A DNA stretch of 5,017 nt from Erysipelotrichaceae bacterium UBA4808. GTDB lineage: Bacteria > Bacillota_I > Bacilli_A > Erysipelotrichales > Erysipelotrichaceae. The notes beneath the pieces are model-generated. The model did not search any database. It worked only from the letters and a program-made list of their open reading frames with translations, and was not told the origin of the DNA. Position 1 is the first letter of the stretch, and each line of letters starts with the position of its first letter. Both the position numbers and the translations under genes were made by a program. The stretch covers positions 1 to 5,017 of the forward strand of contig DHGC01000087.1 in assembly GCA_002402585.1 (NCBI GenBank), given 5' to 3'. Below, piece by piece: positions 1 through 5,017 of this stretch.

Positions 1-1
1 G

Positions 2-268
2 CAGATGATTGCGGATATTTATGGTGTCAGAACGGTTCGTAATGTTGTGAATGGTGCGGCATCCTTGGGAGCTGCCATTTCAGTGGCGGTCGCAACAGGT
101 GTCTATCCAGACTATGAAACAGCCGTATCCAAGATGATCAAGCAAAGGGATGAGTTCTTCCCGAATGCTGCCCATCATGAAGCCTATAATAAAATAAATG
201 CTGTCTATCGAAGATTACCTGAACGCATTGAAAACACGTTGAAATCAATCTACGAAGGTCTTCATTGA
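2..268 (+). CDS. FGGY-family carbohydrate kinase, C-terminal end (5' partial)
   Basis: This is the last 89 codons of a sugar kinase that phosphorylates a sugar or ketose with ATP in the cytoplasm. The frame is open to the window edge, and the codon before the ATG at 5 is in frame, so that ATG is internal and not the start. The visible part matches the end of FGGY C-terminal domains: the segment MIADIYGV, then GAASLGAAISVAVATGVY, where the GAA alcohol/ATP-domain motif is followed by a helix and the gVy..y.tAv pattern. After that come FFPN and a C-terminal Y..I..vYrrL helix. FGGY kinases are about 490-550 residues long, so roughly four fifths lies upstream. The substrate cannot be told from this end; xylulokinase-like or related pentulose/hexulose kinases fit best. 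A hairpin terminator follows about 40 bases after the stop, so this is probably the last gene of its operon. Confidence 0.85.
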   Translation, partial: QMIADIYGVRTVRNVVNGAASLGAAISVAVATGVYPDYETAVSKMIKQRDEFFPNAAHHEAYNKINAVYRRLPERIENTLKSIYEGLH

Positions 269-309
269 TTTCATTGTGCATACCAAATCATAAAATATAA
301 GATTAATTT

Positions 310-340
310 GAGATACAACAAGCTTGTATCTCTATTTTTA
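310..340 (+). terminator. Intrinsic terminator after the sugar kinase
   Basis: A perfect 9-bp inverted repeat, GAGATACAA (310-318) and TTGTATCTC (324-332), encloses a 5-base loop and is followed by TATTTTTA. The stem has only three G-C pairs, so it is moderately strong. Its position 41 bases after the kinase stop and before the nitroreductase start fits transcription termination. Confidence 0.75.
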
Positions 341-373
341 TCAATGTATGAAATGTGACAAGGACATCAAACC

Positions 374-401
374 TTGCTTTCTGTTAAGATGGTTCTGTAA
401 G
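374..401 (+). promoter_or_regulatory. Candidate promoter of the nitroreductase gene
   Basis: A TTGCTT (374-379) lies 16 bases upstream of TGTAAG (396-401), each a partial match to the sigma-A hexamers. Start of transcription would be near 407, leaving a leader of about 20 bases with the Shine-Dalgarno GAGGAA at 415-420. A promoter is expected here because a terminator lies just upstream, but the hexamers are weak. A 5-bp inverted repeat, CAAGG (359-363) and CCTTG (372-376), overlaps the -35 and could be an operator half-site pair or chance. Confidence 0.25.
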
Positions 402-427
402 CTTTTAAGCTGATGAGGAATTAACAC

Positions 428-1276
428 ATGGAAACAATGAACTGGATTCAATGGATGCAAGATCGAAGCTCCGTTCGAACCTTTGAAAATAGAGATGTAC
501 AAGAAGATACGATGGATCAATTAAACCAAGCAATCATTGATGTTAATGAAGGATTATCACAGCAGGCATATTTCAAGTTGATTCAAAACAAATCAAAGGG
601 TGAAAAAGCACAAAAACTAGGAACCTATGGCATCATCCAAGGTGCACGTAATTTTATTGCGGTCATTACAACCCAAGATGAAGTCGATGCATGCGAGTTG
701 GGCTTTCTCATCGAAAAAGTAGTTTTAATTGCGACAGGACTTGGCTTAGGAACCTGTTGGTTGGGTGGAACCTTTGATCGTTCATCGTTCGAAGATCATT
801 TATCATTAAAGGATAACGAGAAGTTGGTGATCCTGATCGCATTTGGTTATAAAAAGATCAAACAATCGATGATTGAATCCACAATGCGAATCATGGCTAA
901 ATCGAATCAACGCAAACCAGCATCAGAACTATTCTTTGATGGAAACATCGATAAACCCTTAGACTTATCAGTGTTAAGCGATTATGCAAAGGTACTGGAA
1001 ATGGCGCGAATCGCACCTTCCGCATCCAACAAACAACCCTGGCGGATCGTCAAAGATAAAGAATATTTCCATTTTTATTGTTGCCGAACACCTGGATATG
1101 GCCTCATGAATTATGATCTTCAACGTAATGACGTTGGCATCGCCATGTGCCATTTTGAACACGCCGCAATGGAATTGAAGCTAAATGGAAAATGGGAAGA
1201 ACTTAAGTCTGCCCCATCAATCTCAAATTGGGAGTATGTGAATTCATGGCTTGTTAAATTCCCCATAATACAATAA
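428..1276 (+). CDS. Nitroreductase family protein, two-lobed TM1586 type
   Basis: This is a 282-residue, predicted cytoplasmic flavin-binding oxidoreductase of the nitroreductase superfamily; the substrate is unknown. The sequence contains two nitroreductase-like halves in one chain, as in the family built on Thermotoga TM1586. The first half has the N-terminal RSSVRTF motif (residues 13-19), used in this superfamily to hold the FMN phosphate, and GLGTCWLGG (about 106-114). The second half opens after RKPASELFF (162-170) with APSASNKQPWR (196-206), a second copy of the usual FMN-side motif, and then DVGIAMCHFEHAA (235-247). Such an internal duplication makes a pseudo-dimer, whereas classical members are homodimers of about 200 residues. 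The start at 428 is preceded by GAGGAA at 415-420 with 7 bases between; ATG 437 is a less well spaced alternative. Terminators on both sides indicate a monocistronic gene. The C-terminal EYVNSW looks like the normal family end, so the gene appears intact. Confidence 0.85.
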   Translation: METMNWIQWMQDRSSVRTFENRDVQEDTMDQLNQAIIDVNEGLSQQAYFKLIQNKSKGEKAQKLGTYGIIQGARNFIAVITTQDEVDACELGFLIEKVVLIATGLGLGTCWLGGTFDRSSFEDHLSLKDNEKLVILIAFGYKKIKQSMIESTMRIMAKSNQRKPASELFFDGNIDKPLDLSVLSDYAKVLEMARIAPSASNKQPWRIVKDKEYFHFYCCRTPGYGLMNYDLQRNDVGIAMCHFEHAAMELKLNGKWEELKSAPSISNWEYVNSWLVKFPIIQ

Positions 1277-1352
1277 AAATGCCAAAATATTGGTTCGTCT
1301 TATTTGTTAAGAAGTGATATTCATGCGTTAACCCATGATCGTATCCTATTGG

Positions 1353-1375
1353 ACACCTCACATTGAGGTGTTTTT
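1353..1375 (+). terminator. Intrinsic terminator after the nitroreductase
   Basis: The arms ACACCTCA (1353-1360) and TGAGGTGT (1364-1371) pair perfectly around the 3-base loop CAT and run into a TTTTT tract at 1371-1375. The stem is stronger than the one after the kinase. It lies 77 bases after the nitroreductase stop and separates that gene from the ABC operon. The stretch 1277-1352 between stop and hairpin holds no recognisable gene. Confidence 0.85.
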
Positions 1376-1405
1376 AATTGATGCAATGTCACAACTTTGT
1401 TCGAT

Positions 1406-1447
1406 TTATGACACGGTTTTGACATACATTTTGATTATTCTTAATAC
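1406..1447 (+). promoter_or_regulatory. Candidate promoter/operator of the ABC-PASTA operon
   Basis: A consensus -35 hexamer TTGACA lies at 1419-1424. The -10 is less clear: TAATAC (1442-1447, 17-base spacing) or CTTAAT (1440-1445, 15-base spacing). Either would start transcription near 1452-1455, on top of the Shine-Dalgarno AGGGAG (1452-1457), giving an unusually short leader, so the real promoter may be slightly upstream. The TTGACA is also part of a direct repeat: TTATGACA (1406-1413) and TTTTGACA (1417-1424), exactly 11 bases apart, then a weaker TTTTGATT (1429-1436). That spacing of about one helical turn is typical of OmpR-type response-regulator sites, which is an inference only. Confidence 0.4.
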
Positions 1448-1464
1448 GAAAAGGGAGAAATACT

Positions 1465-2925
1465 ATGTACTTATTTAATCGCGCTTTTGCTTATATCAGA
1501 AAACAAAAAGCTAAAACAATCTTACTCTTAGTCTTGTTTTTCTTAATAGCCAACATTGTCTTAGCAGGCTTATCGATCCAGAGTGCTACAGAGACGGCAA
1601 AAACATTGACGCGCCAAGAAATTGGAGCAGATGTCATCTATACATTTAATACTTCAAAACTCAATACGGATTTCAGAAGTGGTGTCATTGACCCTAGCGT
1701 CGATCGAGCAAGTCTTGAAGGAGCACCTCTTTATGGGAATCTTGTTCAACTTCTCGATTCTGATTTGATAAAATCGTACGACGTCATCAGCAGTTATGAA
1801 GTCACGACAGATGACTTGACCCCGTATGTCTACACACCGACGTCGACCACAACTACGGGCACAGGGACGGGTCAAGGAGGAGGTAAGTCAATCATTGGTG
1901 CCTATACGTCCAGTGGTGATTTAAGTATGCGTACGTTTACGCGTGTAGAACCACAGGATTTCATTGATGAGACATCAACTTTGATTTCAGGACGCTATGC
2001 GAATCAGGATGAAATCGATCAAGGTGCATATGTCGTTTTGATTGAAAAGACCCTTGCCGATTTGAATAAAATCAAAGTGGGAGATCGTCTATCATTAACC
2101 CCGACATTGGATGGTTATGACACGATTGCTTTAGATTTTGAAGTCATCGGTATCTATCAAAGTAATGAAGTTGTGGATGATCGAAGTGCAAGCATGATTG
2201 GGTCTTCCTTACTGGCTCAAAACCGCATTTACACGCCTTTTAGGACTTTAAGTTCAATGGGCTATACCGAAAATGATATGAACGATGTTCTTCTAGATAA
2301 GGCCATCATCACACTCAAAGATCCTTTGGATGTGGAAACATATATGGCATCCATCGAAGGAAGGATCAATCTGGTTTACGGAAACATCTCCGCAAATGAT
2401 GCGGTGTATGAGCAATTGGCTGGACCAATTGAAACACTGGGCCAAATGAGCAATGTTTTAGTCTTGATTGTCGTCATAGCCGGTGCGGCCATCTTATCCT
2501 TGATTACAGCATTGACGATCAATCAGCGTAAGAATGAGATCGGTATTCTCTTGGCAATTGGTGAGAGTAAGACAAAAATCGTCAGTCAATTCATCGTGGA
2601 AGTGGTTGCGATCGCCTTGATTGCTTTCACACTTTCCACCTTTTCTGGATTAAGCATTGGAAGAATGATTTCGGATGTTACGCTTTCGAGTTTCATCAAT
2701 ACAGAAACCACAACAGTTGTCCCTACGGGTATGGGGGGTGGAAATCGAAGCGCTACGGTTACGGCGGAAGAAATTGAACCTGTTGAACTCAACGTCAAAT
2801 TTGATCCAATCGTGCTTATTCAATTCTTTGGGGCGGGTATCCTGATTTCAATCATCAGTGTTGCGATTCCAGCACTCTATGTCACACGTTTCAATCCTAA
2901 GCAGATACTTACGAACAACGGTTAA
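1465..2925 (+). CDS. ABC transporter permease, FtsX/MacB type, Vex3-like
   Basis: This is a 486-residue membrane subunit of an ABC complex. Four membrane segments are visible: about 18-38, 330-351, 376-398 and 449-472. The first is followed by a large extracytoplasmic domain (about 39-328, MacB periplasmic-core-like). The last three form the FtsX domain, with the cytoplasmic coupling segment INQRKNEIGILLAIGESK (352-369) that contacts the ATPase, and the typical NPKQIL end. The start MYLFNRAFAYIRKQKAKT and the arrangement of the last loop resemble streptococcal Vex3 as I recall it; orthology was not tested. Two extracytoplasmic loops are low in complexity: a Thr/Gly tract at 126-140 and a Gly/Thr/Ser-rich loop at 416-436. 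AGGGAG (1452-1457) lies 7 bases before the ATG. The ATPase gene follows 11 bases after the stop. No second permease is visible, so a homodimer is likely. The substrate is unknown; peptide/lipid export or mechanical signalling are possible. Confidence 0.88.
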   Translation: MYLFNRAFAYIRKQKAKTILLLVLFFLIANIVLAGLSIQSATETAKTLTRQEIGADVIYTFNTSKLNTDFRSGVIDPSVDRASLEGAPLYGNLVQLLDSDLIKSYDVISSYEVTTDDLTPYVYTPTSTTTTGTGTGQGGGKSIIGAYTSSGDLSMRTFTRVEPQDFIDETSTLISGRYANQDEIDQGAYVVLIEKTLADLNKIKVGDRLSLTPTLDGYDTIALDFEVIGIYQSNEVVDDRSASMIGSSLLAQNRIYTPFRTLSSMGYTENDMNDVLLDKAIITLKDPLDVETYMASIEGRINLVYGNISANDAVYEQLAGPIETLGQMSNVLVLIVVIAGAAILSLITALTINQRKNEIGILLAIGESKTKIVSQFIVEVVAIALIAFTLSTFSGLSIGRMISDVTLSSFINTETTTVVPTGMGGGNRSATVTAEEIEPVELNVKFDPIVLIQFFGAGILISIISVAIPALYVTRFNPKQILTNNG

Positions 2926-2929
2926 GGAG
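2923..2929 (+). promoter_or_regulatory. Ribosome binding site overlapping the permease stop codon
   Basis: The sequence TAAGGAG combines the permease stop TAA (2923-2925) with a near-consensus Shine-Dalgarno, 7 bases before ATG 2937. This fixes the start of the ATPase gene and implies that ribosomes finishing the permease can reinitiate on it. Confidence 0.85.
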
Positions 2930-2936
2930 AACCATC

Positions 2937-3629
2937 ATGTCAATATTAGAACTAAAAAACATCACATACGGATACATCGATGGCAATAAGAAACGAACTA
3001 TTCTTGATGATCTGTCGTATACCTTTGAGAAGGGTAAATTCTATTCCATTCTAGGACCATCAGGAAGTGGTAAGACGACACTTCTGTCGTTGATGGGAGC
3101 ACTTGAAAAAGCACAAGAAGGCCGTATACGCTTTGAGGGTCAATCACTCGATGAAATCGGGTATGTTAAATATCGTCGCAATCATCAATCCATCGTCTTC
3201 CAACAATTCAATCTCATCCCATACCTCAGTGGCCTTGAAAATGTATTGAATGTCATGCACATCACAGACAATGAACTTCCACAGGATAAACAGAAAACTG
3301 CACTGAATCTGCTCAATACATTTGGCATCGTCGAATCAAAGGCGAGACGCAGCATATCCCAGCTCTCCGGTGGTGAGCAACAACGTGTGGCAATTGCTCG
3401 TGCATTAGCAACCAATGTCGAGTTGATCCTAGCGGATGAACCAACCGGAAATTTGGACACGGCAACACAGAAAGAAATCGTAGCCATCTTCCGCAAGTTA
3501 GCCAGTGATTACAAGCGTTGTGTCATTGTGGTTACCCATAGTGATGAGGTCGCCAAGATGAGTGACACACAATTAAAGTTAGTGGATGGAAAACTTGTGG
3601 ACATAACAGGGAGCTTGAGCCATGTCTAA
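2937..3629 (+). CDS. ABC transporter ATP-binding protein, MacB/LolD class, Vex2-like
   Basis: This is a 230-residue cytoplasmic ATPase that powers the FtsX-type permease encoded just upstream. All motifs are present and intact: Walker A GPSGSGKTT (40-48), Q-loop VFQQFNL (87-93), signature LSGGEQQ (143-149), Walker B LILADEPTGNLD (163-174) with catalytic E168, D-loop LD, and the switch histidine H201 in VVTHSDEVA. The SGGEQQRVAIARAL and DEPTGNLD forms are typical of the LolD/MacB/FtsE branch. The N-terminal half (YTFEKGKFYSILGPSGSGKT) and the C-terminal CVIVVTHSDEVA resemble pneumococcal Vex2. The length is usual for the class. The start is set by AAGGAG overlapping the permease stop. The 3' end overlaps the PASTA gene by 8 bases in another frame, so all three genes should be expressed together. 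Confidence 0.95.
   Translation: MSILELKNITYGYIDGNKKRTILDDLSYTFEKGKFYSILGPSGSGKTTLLSLMGALEKAQEGRIRFEGQSLDEIGYVKYRRNHQSIVFQQFNLIPYLSGLENVLNVMHITDNELPQDKQKTALNLLNTFGIVESKARRSISQLSGGEQQRVAIARALATNVELILADEPTGNLDTATQKEIVAIFRKLASDYKRCVIVVTHSDEVAKMSDTQLKLVDGKLVDITGSLSHV
3608..3613 (+). promoter_or_regulatory. Ribosome binding site of the PASTA gene, inside the ATPase gene
   Basis: AGGGAG lies within the last codons of the ATPase gene, 8 bases before ATG 3622. It supports that ATG as the start of the downstream gene although it precedes the ATPase stop (3627-3629), and suggests translational coupling. Confidence 0.8.
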
Positions 3630-5017
3630 AGAATTCTTACATGAAATCAACGAGAAAGAAGAAATAAAGACAGAGAGCTTTCAGGCTGAAAAGTTTGAAC
3701 GCATCAAACCAGATAAAACCAAATACGTTGTACTTGTGAGTTTGGTAATTGTGGGTTTGATTGCGAGTTTCTTCTTTATGAATCCAAAAGTCAAGTTGGA
3801 AAACCTGGTAGGTATGAACATCACCGATGCCAAGGTCTGGGCTTCTAATAACAATATTCAAGTCATACAAAAAGAGGTCTATGCACCAACAGAAGAAGGA
3901 CTTGTATTGAGTCAATCCATAGAAGCAGGCGTAAATGTCGATCAGAAGAGCACACTCACTTTGGAAGTCTCCTTAGGATATGATCCCAATGAAGTGATTT
4001 CACTGCCCAGCTTTGATGAGACATGGACAAAAACCAAAATCCTCGCATGGTTAAATGAGCAACATATTGATGATTTCACACTTAAATACCAAGAAGATGA
4101 GAATGCTGAGCCAGATTTATATATGAGCCATCAGCTACCTGAAACGACAACGAATTTCATTCGTTCGCATTCGATTGAGTTCACCTTGACATCGTTGCCT
4201 GTGCAAGAAGAAATTACAGTCGTTGATTTGATGAACTTCAATACCGCTCAAATCGATGCTTGGGCTAAAGAGAATGAAATCATCATCAAATACAGCGAAG
4301 CCTACAGTGAAACAATCGCAAGCAATAAGGTATTGAGTCAAAGTGTGGCAGCGGGAACCATTTTAAACCCTAAAGACGCAATCATCGTGACCTTGTCAAT
4401 CGGACCAGCCATCAAGATAGTGGACTTCGCTTCATACAGCGAAAGTGCTGCCAATGCTTGGGCTAAGGAAAACAACATCGATTTAACGATCATCAAAGAA
4501 TACAGTTCAACCGTGGCCAAGGATGTGGCAATTTATCAAAGCATCGCCAAAAACACAACGGTCAAGACGGGTACAGATTTGACACTCTACTATTCTCTTG
4601 GATCTGAAGTTACGATTGCCAACTATGTCAATCAAACACTGACGAGCCTTCAAACCTTTGTGGATGCACAAAACGTCAATAAAGCATCTTTGGTTCTGAA
4701 TGTGAAATTCAGTTACTCAGCGAATGTAGTTAAAAATAAGATCATTGCTCAAAACATCACCGATACACGTGTTCCAATTGGAACCACGATTGATGTTATT
4801 GTTTCATTAGGCGATCTAACGATTGTACCAAGCCTTGTGGATGATTCTGGAAGCTATGTGCCTGGAACACGGACTGCTCTTGAAGCGTATGAACTCGTTC
4901 TACAGACATGTGGCAAAGCGGAGATTGTATGTCAGATCATCTTTGAAGATAACGATGAAAAACTGGGTATGATTGCATCGCAGTCCATATCAGCTGGAAC
5001 GCAAGTCAGCACATCAA
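3622..5017 (+). CDS. Single-pass membrane protein with PASTA-like repeats (3' partial)
   Basis: The reading frame stays open to the window edge, giving 465 codons so far. Residues 1-34 are highly charged and presumably cytoplasmic. Residues 35-53 (YVVLVSLVIVGLIASFFFM) form one membrane segment without a clear cleavage site. The rest should be outside the cell. It consists of about six units of 62-68 residues with the PASTA pattern: an opening beta strand, a helix, then G.V.SQS...G..V and a closing strand ending in SLG or similar. Unlike the PrkC/Stk kinases and PBP2x, which carry PASTA domains, no kinase or transpeptidase domain is visible. Known PASTA domains bind peptidoglycan fragments or stabilise neighbouring domains, so a cell-wall-facing role is inferred. 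Start ATG 3622 overlaps the ATPase gene by 8 bases and has AGGGAG 8 bases upstream. Two cysteines in the last unit (430, 437) are the only ones visible. The C-terminus, and any further domain, lies beyond the window. Confidence 0.85.
   Translation, partial: MSKEFLHEINEKEEIKTESFQAEKFERIKPDKTKYVVLVSLVIVGLIASFFFMNPKVKLENLVGMNITDAKVWASNNNIQVIQKEVYAPTEEGLVLSQSIEAGVNVDQKSTLTLEVSLGYDPNEVISLPSFDETWTKTKILAWLNEQHIDDFTLKYQEDENAEPDLYMSHQLPETTTNFIRSHSIEFTLTSLPVQEEITVVDLMNFNTAQIDAWAKENEIIIKYSEAYSETIASNKVLSQSVAAGTILNPKDAIIVTLSIGPAIKIVDFASYSESAANAWAKENNIDLTIIKEYSSTVAKDVAIYQSIAKNTTVKTGTDLTLYYSLGSEVTIANYVNQTLTSLQTFVDAQNVNKASLVLNVKFSYSANVVKNKIIAQNITDTRVPIGTTIDVIVSLGDLTIVPSLVDDSGSYVPGTRTALEAYELVLQTCGKAEIVCQIIFEDNDEKLGMIASQSISAGTQVSTS
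3790..5017 (+). repeat. Six tandem PASTA-like protein repeats
   Basis: Approximate units by residue of the PASTA protein: 1, 57-119; 2, 125-192; 3, 198-261; 4, 264-327; 5, 330-397; 6, 399 to the window end. The helix motif is DAKVWASNNNI in unit 1, ILAWLNEQHI in 2, IDAWAKENEI in 3 and ANAWAKENNI in 4, with aligned tryptophans at 73, 143, 214 and 280. In units 5 and 6 the tryptophan is replaced by F346 and Y423. The SQS turn is present in units 1 (97-99), 3 (239-241) and 6 (453-455), is YQS in 4, AQN in 5, and is degenerate (SHQ) in 2. Units 3 and 4 are closest, sharing identical bases gcttgggctaa at 4258 and 4456, 198 bases apart. Unit boundaries are by eye. Confidence 0.75.

Noticed and set aside
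5..268. A small 87-residue protein starting at ATG 5
   Set aside because: The frame is open upstream of that ATG and the sequence is the conserved end of FGGY kinases, so it is an internal methionine of a larger gene.
400..411. Short inverted repeat AGCTT-TT-AAGCT before the nitroreductase start
   Set aside because: Only 5 bp with a 2-base gap, in AT-rich sequence without a T tract; too weak to call an operator or a structured leader.
974..1162. Antisense open frame of 62 codons within the nitroreductase gene
   Set aside because: It lies wholly inside a well-supported + strand gene, has no recognisable domain, and its composition is what an opposite-strand shadow gives.
1282..1293. Near-palindrome CCAAAATATTGG after the nitroreductase stop
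   Set aside because: A 4-bp stem is expected by chance in such AT-rich DNA, and the real terminator lies further downstream.
1277..1352. Possible frameshifted continuation of the nitroreductase beyond its stop
   Set aside because: The protein already ends at the usual family end (EYVNSW), and the bases after the stop show no further coding motif before the terminator.
3185..3496. Antisense open frame of 103 codons opposite the ABC ATPase
   Set aside because: It is the mirror of the conserved Q-loop to Walker B region, whose protein motifs on the + strand are intact; the antisense product is cysteine- and serine-rich without any family signature.
3637..4520. Three antisense open frames opposite the PASTA gene (3637-3915, 4135-4341, 4338-4520)
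   Set aside because: The + strand frame is continuous through the whole stretch with clear repeats and a membrane segment; the antisense frames have no domain or convincing ribosome site.
1..5017. CRISPR array, insertion sequence, tRNA/rRNA or attachment site
   Set aside because: No short direct repeats with regular spacers, no transposase motifs or terminal inverted repeats, and no tRNA-like cloverleaf were seen on reading the window.

Overview
The window looks like a chromosomal segment of a low-GC Firmicute. All genes are on the + strand, Shine-Dalgarno sites are strong (GAGGAA, AGGGAG, AAGGAG), intergenic gaps are short and AT-rich, and terminators are of the intrinsic hairpin-plus-T type. 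The combination of a transporter resembling pneumococcal Vex with a kinase-less PASTA protein suggests Erysipelotrichia or Bacilli, but the sequence does not fix the genus.

Layout: (1) 2-268 is the 3' end of an FGGY-family sugar kinase that begins before the window. It is closed by a hairpin terminator at 310-340. (2) 428-1276 is a single-gene unit for a two-lobed TM1586-type nitroreductase, closed by a terminator at 1353-1375. (3) From 1465 to the window end runs a tight three-gene operon: a FtsX/MacB-type ABC permease with a large extracytoplasmic domain (1465-2925), its ATPase (2937-3629), and a single-pass membrane protein with six divergent PASTA-like repeats (3622 to beyond 5017). The ATPase and PASTA genes overlap by 8 bases.

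The permease and ATPase resemble the Vex3/Vex2 pair of streptococci, both in their N-terminal sequences and in an extracytoplasmic glycine-rich loop before the last membrane segment. They probably form a mechanotransmission-type or export ABC complex, with the permease likely a homodimer because no second permease is visible. The translationally coupled PASTA protein would sit in the same membrane with its repeats outside. This suggests a cell-wall-facing partner of the transporter, which is the most interesting part of the window. The kinase and nitroreductase appear to be independent transcription units with no evident link to the transporter.
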